The translations under genes were made by a program, and so were the position numbers. The notes under the pieces are model-generated. The model ran no database searches and was not told the DNA's origin. It saw nothing but the letters and a program-made list of their open reading frames with translations. Below are positions 18,081 through 27,178 of a DNA stretch of 64,000 nucleotides, piece by piece; within the stretch, counting starts at the first letter, position 1; every line of letters starts with the position of its first letter. The DNA comes from JAGXFP01 sp039714535 (GTDB lineage Bacteria; Desulfobacterota; Desulfobulbia; Desulfobulbales; JAGXFP01): contig JBDLJC010000010.1 in assembly GCA_039714535.1 (NCBI GenBank), forward strand, positions 19,298 through 83,297, given 5' to 3'.

Positions 18081-19505
18081 GTGCTAAAAAGAAACTTTCT
18101 TAATCTTCATATAATCATTCTCTGTCTACTGCTCATTGCCGGGCCGGTTATGACCCCCCAGCAACTCAGGGCCAAACCTTTTTCAATAGGTAAAGAGAAA
18201 GAGATTGGCGAAAAGATGCAATCCCTGCTCAGGAGAGAATTCAAACTCATAGATGACCCAGATGTTGCTCAATATATAAACGATTTAGGCCGCCAGGTCT
18301 TGGCGGTGGCAGGGCCACAATATTTCAACTATCAGTTCTTCGTCATCGACAGCAAGGATTTTAATGCCTTTGCGGCGCCATCTGGGTTGATCTTCATCCA
18401 CTCCGGACTCATCACCGGCATGACCAGCGAAAACGAACTATTGGGCGTCATCGCCCACGAGATCAGTCATGTTACCAGTCGCCATCTCGCCGACCGGATC
18501 AACAAAGCAGCTAAGGTCAATATCGGCACTGTTGCCCTTATTCTGGCCGGAATAGCATTAGGCTCCTCAGGCGAGGGCGAACTTTCGGAAGCCGTTGTCG
18601 CCGGCGCCATGGCAACCGGCGCCGCCATGAATCTTAAATTCAGCAGGGCAAACGAAGAAGAGGCCGACCGCTTGGCTTTCAGCTGGATGATAAAAATGAA
18701 CCGTAATCCGGAATCCCTGCTGAGCATGCTAAGCAAGATGCGCCGCATCTCAATCCTGAAAATGGGCAACATCCCTCCGTACCTTCTCACCCACCCGAAC
18801 CCGGCCCAGCGCATGGGCTATATCCAGGACCTGCTCAACACCTACGATAAAGAATTACCCCCTGCAACCACCAGCGATTTTAATTTCCAAAGAATCCGTT
18901 ACCGCATTATAGCCAACACAGATAATGGTCATAATCTTATCCCGCGCCTGTTGAAAAAAACAAAAGAAAACAAAGATCCTGAACTATTCTTAAAGTTAGG
19001 CCTGGCCCAGATTTCCATTCACGAAGGCAATTATAACATAGCCAGAAAACACCTTAGTGAAGTCATAAAAAAATATCCCCATCAGGCCATCCTGAAGTCA
19101 GATCTAGCCTCCACCTATCTAAGTGAAGGGAAACCTGAAAAGGCATTAGCGATTTTTTCCGAAGCTTTGCATGATGACCCCGATTGCGCCTTTACGATTT
19201 TCCACATGGCGCGAGCGTTGGACCAAACAAACCAGACAGACCAGGCAATCAAATTTTATGAAGACTTACTGCTTATTACCCCAACCTTTGCCAGGACCCA
19301 CTACTATTTAGGCCAGTCACTATCAAAAATAGGCCAGGAAGGTTTGGGGCACTACCACACAGGTCTTTACAACTGGCTCGAGGGAAATACCCCAAACGCC
19401 AAATATCATCTGGGGAAGGCCCTGAAAAAGTTGCCGAAAGACAGCATATACATGGAAAAGAGCAAGAATATGCTTGAGAAAATTGCTAAACTTGAAAAGT
19501 TATAG
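18081..19505 (+). CDS. BepA-like periplasmic M48 metalloprotease with TPR domain
   Basis: 474 residues, starting with GTG. A signal peptide covers about 1-31. The M48 zinc site is HEISH (126-130), with the third ligand probably in NEEEADRLAF near 190-200. The last about 180 residues form TPR-like helical repeats (DPELFLKLGLAQISIHEGNY, HQAILKSDLASTYLSEGK). This architecture is that of BepA/YfgC, which degrades or rescues misfolded outer-membrane proteins such as LptD in the periplasm. It is followed 122 bp on by an FHA protein. Confidence 0.9.
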   Translation: MLKRNFLNLHIIILCLLLIAGPVMTPQQLRAKPFSIGKEKEIGEKMQSLLRREFKLIDDPDVAQYINDLGRQVLAVAGPQYFNYQFFVIDSKDFNAFAAPSGLIFIHSGLITGMTSENELLGVIAHEISHVTSRHLADRINKAAKVNIGTVALILAGIALGSSGEGELSEAVVAGAMATGAAMNLKFSRANEEEADRLAFSWMIKMNRNPESLLSMLSKMRRISILKMGNIPPYLLTHPNPAQRMGYIQDLLNTYDKELPPATTSDFNFQRIRYRIIANTDNGHNLIPRLLKKTKENKDPELFLKLGLAQISIHEGNYNIARKHLSEVIKKYPHQAILKSDLASTYLSEGKPEKALAIFSEALHDDPDCAFTIFHMARALDQTNQTDQAIKFYEDLLLITPTFARTHYYLGQSLSKIGQEGLGHYHTGLYNWLEGNTPNAKYHLGKALKKLPKDSIYMEKSKNMLEKIAKLEKL

Positions 19506-19627
19506 AATAACTTATCAATATAATTTAAAATTTCTACACCATCTGATCTACAGCAAAGACAGGTGTCTCTCAAAAGAACCTTGACCACCAAACGAACTTA
19601 TTATCAGGCATCAGCCAGGGAGTATCA

Positions 19628-20311
19628 ATGGAAGAATGGGCATTAGTACTTAACGACCGCATCATCAAACGCTTTCAGATAGAAGAAGGGCAGACCCTTA
19701 CTATTGGTCGTGACAAGGAGGCAGATATTATGGTGGATAATACTGCAATCTCCAGAAAACACTGCTCCATGGAGCTAAAGAATGGAGAATATTATCTGAC
19801 CGACCTGTATAGCCTCAACGGGACCAAGGTCAACGGCAAGAAAGTTGTCTCGGCGGTGCCGATCAAAAAAACCGATCTTATTGAAGTAAGCAAGTTCACC
19901 CTGCATCCCATCGAAACTATTCTTGCGGAACAAACTTCCGAGTCTTACTCGATTTCTCAGAGCGATGGCTCAGACCAGACTGTGTTTATAACCGCCCAAT
20001 CAAAGCAAAAATCCAGCCCAGGCAGTTATCATTTAACAGTCCTATCGGGTAAAGCTTCTCCCCGAGAACTGGAACTGTCCAGCAAAAACAGTATCAAAGT
20101 CGGCAAAGGCAGTTCCTGCGACATCGTCATCTCCGGACTTTTCCTTGGTAAAACCCAATTTTTCATAACCAGAAAGATCAATGGTTTCACCCTTATCCCG
20201 GTGGGCTCACTACGGAAAACCTATATTAACGGTAAGATGGTGGAAGAAGAGACAAATTTAAACTGGGGTGATACAATAAAGGCCGGCGGCACAACTTTAA
20301 AATTTGAATAG
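19628..20311 (+). CDS. Protein with two FHA phosphothreonine-binding domains
   Basis: 227 residues. The first FHA domain spans about 10-80 with LTIGRDKEADI, ISRKHCSM and LNGTKVNG, all key residues present. A second divergent one spans about 140-225 (SIKVGKGSSCDIVI, TYINGKMVEE) and has lost the SxxH core. FHA domains bind phosphothreonine, so this protein likely reads out Ser/Thr kinase activity. It lies 96 bp upstream of a PP2C phosphatase. Confidence 0.85.
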   Translation: MEEWALVLNDRIIKRFQIEEGQTLTIGRDKEADIMVDNTAISRKHCSMELKNGEYYLTDLYSLNGTKVNGKKVVSAVPIKKTDLIEVSKFTLHPIETILAEQTSESYSISQSDGSDQTVFITAQSKQKSSPGSYHLTVLSGKASPRELELSSKNSIKVGKGSSCDIVISGLFLGKTQFFITRKINGFTLIPVGSLRKTYINGKMVEEETNLNWGDTIKAGGTTLKFE

Positions 20312-20407
20312 TAATATTATTCAACCGCAGACTACGCTCACCCCGTTTTAAACCAATGTTATTCTACCGTCCTTTACACGGCAGAATTTCCATGAACTAT
20401 AAAAAAT

Positions 20408-21178
20408 ATGATTTCGACCCGTTTCCCTGCCAATATGTTAAATTTATTTAAAAAATTCTTCTTTCCTCCAACCTTGGCAATATCCTCTGCCGGTTTAAGC
20501 GACGCAGGTCAGGTCAGAAAGAAAAATGAAGATTGCTTCACCATTCTGGAGGGAAAAAATATCTTCATAGTTGCGGATGGCATGGGCGGACACAATGGCG
20601 GAGAAGTTGCGAGCCAGGCTACCATTGAGATTATGCGTCGCCACTTTTCCAACAAAACTATCAATGCCATGGGTTGTAATTCTCAGGAAATCAGGCATGC
20701 CATGCTCAGCGGCTTTGCAAAAGCCAATAGTACTGTTATGGCGCTGGCAAGAGAGGAAACAGCTTTACAGGGCATGGGTTGCACCCTGGTAATGGCTTTC
20801 ATCAATGGCACTACCCTGCACACCTGTCATGTTGGCGATGCCCGTTGCTACGTTATTTCTGGAGACCAAATAAACCAGATAACCACAGACCACACAGCCG
20901 CAGAGGAATCAGGCGAAATATTGCACAACCGACATATTGTAACCAGAGTGATAGGATACCCTTTTCCAGAACCACCTGAATACAATACAACCTCCCTACA
21001 CGACGATGACAAGATTCTTCTCTGCTCAGATGGCCTTTGGTCAATGCTGGATAACCGAACAATCTACCAATCAATTACAGAAGCCGAATCTCCGGAAAAA
21101 GCTGCGAAGAGTCTTATTACGCTTGCAAACAAAGCTGGTGGAGACGACAATATTACAGCTTTGACAATTTTCTGCTGA
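20408..21178 (+). CDS. PP2C-family Ser/Thr protein phosphatase
   Basis: 256 residues of the Stp/PrpC type. Motifs in order are GLSDAGQVRKKNEDCF (about 30-45), VADGMGGHNGGE (about 56-67), GCTLVMAF, HVGDARCYV, LLCSDGLW and GGDDNITAL. The Asp residues bind the two Mn or Mg ions that hydrolyse phosphoserine/threonine. It opposes a Hanks-type kinase; one such kinase is encoded at 61229. The first about 20 residues are hydrophobic (LNLFKKFFFPPTL) and could be a short membrane contact or lie upstream of the true start at Met10. Confidence 0.9.
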   Translation: MISTRFPANMLNLFKKFFFPPTLAISSAGLSDAGQVRKKNEDCFTILEGKNIFIVADGMGGHNGGEVASQATIEIMRRHFSNKTINAMGCNSQEIRHAMLSGFAKANSTVMALAREETALQGMGCTLVMAFINGTTLHTCHVGDARCYVISGDQINQITTDHTAAEESGEILHNRHIVTRVIGYPFPEPPEYNTTSLHDDDKILLCSDGLWSMLDNRTIYQSITEAESPEKAAKSLITLANKAGGDDNITALTIFC

Positions 21179-21286
21179 CAGCAGACCACCCCGGCAAAAC
21201 GCCGTTAATTCACCAACTTACCCCAACAGACAGAAAAGCAGCCTGCCACAAGAAGCAATCATTATAGGTCTGCAACCTATGTATAT

Positions 21287-21315
21287 TTGACATTTTGCCC
21301 TGCAAATGGTCTAAT
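21287..21315 (+). promoter_or_regulatory. Predicted sigma-70 promoter of the M23 peptidase-bactofilin operon
   Basis: TTGACA (21287-21292) is a full -35 consensus, followed by a 17-bp spacer and TCTAAT (21310-21315), matching the -10 consensus at five of six positions. Transcription would start near 21322, 51 bp before the M23 gene. Confidence 0.55.
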
Positions 21316-21372
21316 ACCGCTGTTTTTGTGTGAGGCTGTTATCTCTACAATAAAATATAACGGGGAATTTCG

Positions 21373-22248
21373 ATGGATCCCAAATTACATATCATTATCT
21401 CCAGTGAGCAGGGACATGCCAAAACATTTGTCATATCCAAACCGGTTCTAAAAAAAATTCTGACCTCGATTAGTTTAGTTTTCGTGGTATCAACCGTTGC
21501 CGGCATCAGCTACTCCATCGAAAATTTCAACCTCAAAGATAAAATCGACAACCTCGAAAATAATGTCTCCACACTTTCAACCGAAAAAAAAGACTTAAAA
21601 CATCATGTAACCAGTCTTGAGAAGAAGACCAAAGCTCAATACGGCGAACTCAATCAACGCAGTCAGGTAATAGACTCGATCTTCAACGTCCTCGATATTG
21701 CCTCTCCTTCGCCGAGCGCCGATCTTGAAAAACCCGGCCAGAACCAAGGTGGCCCGTTCACTAAACTATTAGATGAATCCCTTGAAAATCTTATCCATAA
21801 GGTTGACCGGGACATTCAAACCATCCAGCCAATTCCCTTGGGATATCCCGTAAACGCCCGGCGTGTCACCTCAAAATTCGGCAAAAGAGTCGATCCTATA
21901 AATGGGCAGGGTGGCTTTCATGACGGTATTGACTTCAGTGGCAAAAGGGGCTCAGAGATCAGGGCTACCGCCGACGGGAAAGTAGCTGCCCGAGGCCGAA
22001 ATGACACCTATGGCTGGTACGTCAGGATAGACCATGGTAACGGTTTCACGACAATGTACGCCCATAACGAGAAAATTTTAGTTCGTTGGGGTACAGAGGT
22101 TAAACGAGGTGAAGCAATCGCCCTGCTTGGCAACACAGGCCGCAGCACTGGGCCACATCTACACTATGAAGTCAGATACAAGAACCGGCCTATCGACCCG
22201 GCTAAATTCATTAATATAAACAAACTGGTCTCAGTGAATAACGCCTGA
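21373..22248 (+). CDS. Membrane-anchored M23 peptidase (MepM-like murein endopeptidase)
   Basis: 291 residues. A membrane helix lies near 30-52, a coiled coil near 58-100 (DKIDNLENNVSTLSTEKKDL), and the LytM domain near 175-285. The zinc ligands lie in HDGIDFSG (HxxxD) and HLHYEV, and YAHNEK supplies the remaining His. Such enzymes cleave peptide cross-links of peptidoglycan. It is followed 26 bp later by a bactofilin; this pairing is found in many bacteria where bactofilin positions the peptidase and shapes the cell. Confidence 0.9.
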   Translation: MDPKLHIIISSEQGHAKTFVISKPVLKKILTSISLVFVVSTVAGISYSIENFNLKDKIDNLENNVSTLSTEKKDLKHHVTSLEKKTKAQYGELNQRSQVIDSIFNVLDIASPSPSADLEKPGQNQGGPFTKLLDESLENLIHKVDRDIQTIQPIPLGYPVNARRVTSKFGKRVDPINGQGGFHDGIDFSGKRGSEIRATADGKVAARGRNDTYGWYVRIDHGNGFTTMYAHNEKILVRWGTEVKRGEAIALLGNTGRSTGPHLHYEVRYKNRPIDPAKFININKLVSVNNA

Positions 22249-22274
22249 ATCAATAATGTTGAGGGGAAAATCCT

Positions 22275-22715
22275 GTGAGTATTTTTAACGAAAAGAAAGA
22301 AATTGCGGCGGTCTCCAAGAACAACCCAATCAGTAGCATTATCGGTCAGGACATGATTCTAACCGGAGATCTGGTCTTTAAAAGTAAAATCCAGATTGAC
22401 GGTAAAATTAACGGTAACCTTAATGGTGACAGCCTCATTCTAAGTAACACCGGTAAAATAGAAGGCGATGTTGAAGCCAAGTCTATAACCTGCTATGGCC
22501 AGATAGATGGTAACGTCAAAGCTGGCGTTCTTTTTCTAAAAAAGAGCGGCATCATTAACGGTCGGGTCGAAACTTCTGATCTTTCTGTTGAATCCGGCGG
22601 GATATTGACCGGCGAGATAAAATCCAGCCAACAAGCCACTGACCTGAAAGTTCTGAAAGGCACCGCCGACAGCAGCCCCCCCCCGGAAGTCCCTAAATCC
22701 CAGAAGGCCTTATAA
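22275..22715 (+). CDS. Bactofilin (polymer-forming cytoskeletal protein)
   Basis: 146 residues, GTG start. The core (about 28-120) is a right-handed beta-helix with repeated short strands such as IGQDMILTGDLVFKSKIQID and GKIEGDVEAKSI. Tails are disordered (PPPEVPKSQ). Bactofilins polymerise without nucleotide and scaffold envelope enzymes at the inner membrane. It shares an operon with the M23 peptidase upstream. Confidence 0.92.
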   Translation: MSIFNEKKEIAAVSKNNPISSIIGQDMILTGDLVFKSKIQIDGKINGNLNGDSLILSNTGKIEGDVEAKSITCYGQIDGNVKAGVLFLKKSGIINGRVETSDLSVESGGILTGEIKSSQQATDLKVLKGTADSSPPPEVPKSQKAL

Positions 22716-22854
22716 AAACAACAAAGCCATTATGTTTGCCGCTTTCTAGCCAACACCACGTCTCCACCTTAAATTATGTTTTATTCCTTTTTGTAAACCA
22801 CTTGGTCGATGCAAGAGTAGGGACTAAGTATGGTCAAACAAAGTTAATTTAACC

Positions 22855-24189
22855 GTGCAATATCCCGCAGAAAAAAACATCCCCCTTGCTGAACGAATGC
22901 GGCCCAAGCAAGTGGCCGACTTTATCGGCCAGGATCAACTTCTTGGCGAAGACAAACTCCTCTGGCGCTTAATCAGACAAAACCATATGCCGTCCCTGCT
23001 GCTCTGGGGGCCGCCGGGTGTAGGCAAAACCACCCTTGCCCACATTCTGGCCCAAAATACCGGGGCTAATTTCGTCTTTTTTTCTGCGGTTTTGTCCGGG
23101 ATTAAAGAGATTAGAGAGATAGTAGCCCAGGCTGAAAAACTTCGAGCGGCAAAGCAGCAGAATACCATTCTTTTTGTAGATGAAATTCACCGATTCAGCA
23201 AAAGCCAACAAGACGCCTTTTTACCCCACGTCGAAAGCGGGCTCCTCACCCTGATCGGTGCAACTACCGAGAATCCTTCCTTTCAGGTAATCGCTCCTCT
23301 TCTGTCACGCTGTCGAGTGCTGGTTTTAAATCCTCTTACCAATGAAAATCTGACAGAAATTGTCAACCGGGCCATCCAGGATCGTGAAAATGGTTTGGGC
23401 AAACACCAAATAACGATAGAGCCAGAGGCCCTGATCCATCTAGTCAAGGCTGCAGACGGTGACGGCAGACGCGCACTCAACAACCTGGACGTGGCATTTT
23501 CCATAACGGAACCGACAAACGAGCATTACACCATAGACCTAACCACTGTCGAAGAGGCAATTCAGCATCGCAGTCTGCGCTATGATGCTAATGGGGAAGA
23601 ACACTACAACCTGATTTCGGCCCTCCATAAAAGCATGCGAGACAGCGACCCGGACGGCGCCCTCTACTGGCTGGGCAGGATGATGACTGCCGGAGAGGAT
23701 CCACTATATATTGCCCGCCGGCTTATCCGCTTTGCCTCTGAAGACGTGGGCAACGCCGACCCCCAAGCGCTTACCCTCACGCTCAGTGCCCGTGACAGTT
23801 ATCATATCCTTGGTTCACCCGAGGGTGAGCTGGCTATTGCCCAAGCGGTTATCTATCTGGCCACCGCCCCCAAGAGCAACGCAACTTACAACGCCTTGAA
23901 TGACGTATACCGGGCAATAAAAAACTCCGGCAGTCTGCCGGTGCCTAAACATATCCGTAATGCCCCAACCACATTAATGAGAGAGCTTGATTACGGCAAA
24001 GGATATAAATACGCCCATGATCAACCGGGAGGAATTGTCATGCAGGACCACCTGCCTCAGGAACTTAAAGGAAAAACGTTTTATAAACCCACCAATCGGG
24101 GTCACGAAGCGGTTATTGCAGATCGGCTGACAAAATGGCATAGAATTCTCAAACAGCGGGCAGTTGCTGCGGACAAACCAGAGAGGTAG
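22855..24189 (+). CDS. rarA: Replication-associated recombination protein A (RarA/MgsA)
   Basis: 444 residues, GTG start. AAA+ clamp-loader-like ATPase: LAERMRPKQVADFIGQ near 11-26, Walker A GPPGVGKTT (52-60), Walker B ILFVDEIHRF near 103-112, sensor GATTENPSF. The C-terminal tetramerisation region has RSLRYD, YWLGRMMTAGEDP, RRLIRFASEDVG and YKYAHD. RarA acts at stalled replication forks with SSB. Its last codons carry the ribosome site of the selenoprotein gene 5 bp downstream. Confidence 0.95.
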   Translation: MQYPAEKNIPLAERMRPKQVADFIGQDQLLGEDKLLWRLIRQNHMPSLLLWGPPGVGKTTLAHILAQNTGANFVFFSAVLSGIKEIREIVAQAEKLRAAKQQNTILFVDEIHRFSKSQQDAFLPHVESGLLTLIGATTENPSFQVIAPLLSRCRVLVLNPLTNENLTEIVNRAIQDRENGLGKHQITIEPEALIHLVKAADGDGRRALNNLDVAFSITEPTNEHYTIDLTTVEEAIQHRSLRYDANGEEHYNLISALHKSMRDSDPDGALYWLGRMMTAGEDPLYIARRLIRFASEDVGNADPQALTLTLSARDSYHILGSPEGELAIAQAVIYLATAPKSNATYNALNDVYRAIKNSGSLPVPKHIRNAPTTLMRELDYGKGYKYAHDQPGGIVMQDHLPQELKGKTFYKPTNRGHEAVIADRLTKWHRILKQRAVAADKPER

Positions 24190-24194
24190 AATTA

Positions 24195-25754
24195 ATGAGC
24201 AGAATTATTTTCCTATTTAGCATACTAGCCTTCTTTGTTACCCTGCCAACGCCGTCGGCTATTGCTGATACCGCGGGGGCTAACGAGCTCATGATTCTCT
24301 ACTCAAACAATGTCAATGGTGAAACAGAGCCCTGCGGCTGAAAAAGCAAACAGTTGGGCGGTCTGTCCAAAAAAGCGTCTCAATTCACCAGGCATATAAA
24401 AGAAAGCAAGCGACCATTCCTGATCCTCGACGGCGGTTCTTTGCTTTTCAAATCAAAGTCTCTCACCAAGAAGCTGGAAAATCAGGCCAGGATCACAGCT
24501 AAAGGTATCGTCAAGACCTACAACCTGATCGGCTATGATGCGGTTGGCGTAAGCAGCCAGGATCTGGCCGCTGGACTCAATTTTCTCCTTCAGACAAAGA
24601 AGAACTCCAAATTCGACTGGTTAAGTGCCAATATAATTAACAAGAGCAATGGTAAGCCTCTATTCAAACCGACCATCTCCCGCACCATCGGGAATATCAA
24701 GATCGGAGTCGTCGGTCTAACTAATCCACTGCCAGCTAACTCGAAACTGCTCAACAAAGACACTGAGATCAAACCCTGGCGGGACACTATGCCCGCAATT
24801 ATTAACGGCCTGAGCAAAGATCACGACTTCATCGTACTTTTAACCAGCCTTCCGGCTAAAGAATGCCGGGAAATAGCTAAGATCTACCCGGCTATCAACC
24901 TCATCATCCGCGCAAAAAATAGTGATGCCAGTCAACTCCCCACAAACCTGACAGAGACCACCGCCATGGTCAGCACCGGTAAAAAAGGCAAATATATCGG
25001 CATGATGAACGTCAAGTGGTATCCGGGAAGCACATGGCAAGCCCCCAACCATGAACTTCTGGCTGGCAAGAAAGAAGAGCGTGATCGCTTAAACCGCCAA
25101 CTGGCCCTACAGAAAAATCGTTCCGCCCAGAATTATTATTACCAAAAGATACAAAGCCGCTTAAAAGTCATTGACAAGACAATCGAGCTAATGGAACAGG
25201 AAGGGGAACCAGCCACCAAAAATGCAACCCCGAAATCTTCCTACCAGAACAGATTTATGGCCATGGAGATATCTCTGCCTGACCACGCAGCTGTACTGGA
25301 AATTGTCGAAGAGACAAAACGTCTGGTTAATAAATTAAATAGTGAAGCAACCAGAACTGTTCAAAACAACAAATTGATAAACAAAGGATTCACCGGCTGG
25401 CGGACATGCCGAAAATGCCATAGCGACCAGGTAAAAAATTGGCAAAAGACCAGACATGCCTCATCCTTCCTGACCCTGATCAAAAAAAACCAACAGTTCA
25501 ATCCCGACTGTCTATCCTGCCATGTGACGGGAGTCGACACAAATGATCCGTCTGCGGCCATTGGAATGCCATCAGACCTGCAAATAGTTGGTTGTGAAAC
25601 CTGCCATGGCCCCGGCACCCTCCATAGCATGAATCCTGTCTCCCACAAAACAACACCGGTAACAGAAAAGATTTGTATGAATTGCCATGTTCCCAACCAC
25701 GATGAATCTTTTGATTTCGCCAGCGACATCAAAAAACTAAAATGTAAATTTTGA
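24195..25754 (+). CDS. Predicted selenoprotein: UshA/metallophosphoesterase-like domain fused to a tetrahaem cytochrome c
   Basis: 519 residues if the in-frame TGA at 24339-24341 is read as selenocysteine. The ATG at 24195 has a good GAGAGG ribosome site and gives a signal peptide (MSRIIFLFSILAFF...). Codon 49 is the TGA, in the context EPCG-Sec-KSKQLGGLSKKA. Related UshA-like cytochrome proteins are recalled as having a second Cys at this point before QLGGL, so a C-x-U redox pair (Cys47/Sec49) is expected. A 17-nt hairpin 12 nt past the TGA matches the bacterial SECIS layout. The phosphoesterase core is eroded (SNNVNG for the usual NDxHG; SSQDLAAG for GNHExxxG). The C-terminal domain has four haem motifs, CRKCH, CLSCH, CETCH and CMNCH. 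Periplasmic location is implied. The downstream frame stays open for 466 codons, arguing against decay. Confidence 0.8.
24354..24370 (+). promoter_or_regulatory. SECIS-like hairpin directing selenocysteine insertion
   Basis: TTGGG (24354-24358) pairs with TCCAA (24366-24370), four Watson-Crick pairs and one G-U. The loop CGGTCTG contains GGTCTG, the same hexamer as the apex of the E. coli fdhF SECIS that SelB binds. The hairpin is 17 nt long and begins 12 nt after the TGA (11 nt in fdhF). It is inside the coding sequence, as bacterial SECIS elements are. Confidence 0.75.
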
Positions 25755-25790
25755 TGATTCTCCAAAGATATTTTTGAAAAATTCTGGCAC

Positions 25791-25823
25791 AAAAAAAAAG
25801 CCCCGGCACAGCCGGGGCTTTTT
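25791..25823. terminator. Bidirectional rho-independent terminator
   Basis: GCCCCGGC (25800-25807) and GCCGGGGC (25811-25818) form a perfect 8-bp stem with loop ACA, flanked by nine A on the left and five T on the right. It serves both the selenoprotein gene (plus) and the convergent pyrophosphatase gene (minus). Confidence 0.92.
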
Positions 25824-25847
25824 CAACTAGTTCTGACAGACAATCAA

Positions 25848-26777
25848 TCAACAGCCAAATGCTTTCTGCAACGGCGGAACAGTCTGCTTCTTGCGACTCA
25901 TCATGCCGTCTACCCACATGATGTTGTCGGCGATTTTTCCACCGAAGGCCTGCTCGATGATGGCCGGCTCCTCTGAGATAATCATCAGATCAGTGCCTTC
26001 CTTAACAACATCGGTAAGCATGAAGAGCACGGAATGACGGCCATCGGATTTGACCTCTTCAACGGCCTTGAGCAGGGTGGCGCGAATATCGGCGACCTGG
26101 GCAAGAGAGGCAAGCTCGATCTGGCCGATACCAACCTTCTTGCCATTCATGTCAAAATCCTTGTAGTCACGGAAGATCAGGTCCTTGGCCGGAACTCCTT
26201 CCACTGAGGATTTTGCCATAAGCATATCCATAAACAGTTTGTCCTGATCAGCCACCCCGGCGATTTCCAGAAGCTCCTTGACTGCGGCCTTGTCTTCGTC
26301 GGTACAGGTCGGGGATTTGAAGTTAACGGTATCGGAGAGGATAGCCGCCACCATGCCACCGGCGATGTCCTTGGGCAGATCAACATTATTGTTCTTGTAC
26401 ATCTCGAGAAGCACGGTGCAGGTGCAGCCCACCGGCTTGGCATAGAAGAAGATCGGGCCATTCGTGGTGAGATCGCCAATTTTGTGATGGTCAACAATGG
26501 CTACCACATTGGCATTGGTGATGTTGGCTGGAGCCTGACCGATATCACTGAAATCCACCAGCGCCACATCTTTGCCGTCGGCGTCGGTCAGTTCCTGGGG
26601 AGCGGCGAGGCCGAAACGGTCCAGAACCAGCTTGGACTCGGGATTGAGGTTGGCGGCGGCGATCTGCGCACAGGCAACTGCATCGGTGCCGGTGGCCTTG
26701 AGATAATGGGCATAGGCAATGGCGCCGCAAACGGAATCGGTATCGGGATTAGAATGGCCGACTACATAGACACTCAT
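25848..26777 (-). CDS. ppaC: Manganese-dependent inorganic pyrophosphatase (family II, DHH)
   Basis: 309 residues, the length of the two-domain family II enzyme without CBS insert. Metal ligands lie in VVGHSNPDTDS (His8, Asp12, Asp14), LVDFSD (Asp75) and VDHHK (96-98). The C-terminal substrate motif is SRKKQ. It hydrolyses pyrophosphate in the cytosol, pulling biosynthetic and sulfate-activating reactions forward. It is monocistronic, with a strong terminator on its 3' side. Confidence 0.95.
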   Translation of the reverse strand: MSVYVVGHSNPDTDSVCGAIAYAHYLKATGTDAVACAQIAAANLNPESKLVLDRFGLAAPQELTDADGKDVALVDFSDIGQAPANITNANVVAIVDHHKIGDLTTNGPIFFYAKPVGCTCTVLLEMYKNNNVDLPKDIAGGMVAAILSDTVNFKSPTCTDEDKAAVKELLEIAGVADQDKLFMDMLMAKSSVEGVPAKDLIFRDYKDFDMNGKKVGIGQIELASLAQVADIRATLLKAVEEVKSDGRHSVLFMLTDVVKEGTDLMIISEEPAIIEQAFGGKIADNIMWVDGMMSRKKQTVPPLQKAFGC

Positions 26778-27178
26778 AACAATGATCCTCCAAAAAAGTT
26801 TATATTTGAAACAGCAATTTAATGACCGGAACGAAACTAGCGGGTTTCGACTCTCAAATGAGCTTTAAAAGACGGGATTCTAGTGGTATTAATGTCCGTC
26901 GTCAAGCAGAAAAAAGGACAACTACTTCAAGAAAAACTAAAATCATCCACACCGAAAATATTTCGAATCATTCAGTAGATTTGAAAGGGCAAAACCCTTT
27001 CAACGGGGAAGGAGAAACGGTCCCGGAAAAGTAACAAGGCGGGCGCATAATCTATACGCCCGCCTTGTCTCAAGATGTACCCAGTAGGTAAGTTCACCCG
27101 TTACCACAGGGTAATTTATTAGATCAAATGTCAAATAAACGAATTGACAGCATGAGAGCCGAGAAGCTAGAGATCAAA
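26778..27178. other. Intergenic region between ppaC and the AP2 gene, with a 12-bp inverted repeat
   Basis: 401 bp. ACAAGGCGGGCG (27034-27045) and CGCCCGCCTTGT (27057-27068) form a perfect 12-bp stem with an 11-nt loop. On the minus strand it lies 110 bp after the AP2 gene and is followed by a weak U-tract (ACTTTTCC), so it may end that transcript. A 70-codon plus-strand frame at 26822 lacks a ribosome site and any recognised family and is not called. Confidence 0.55.

Noticed and set aside
26822..27034. 70-codon plus-strand frame after ppaC
   Set aside because: No ribosome site or family, and it ends at the 12-bp inverted repeat; most likely chance.
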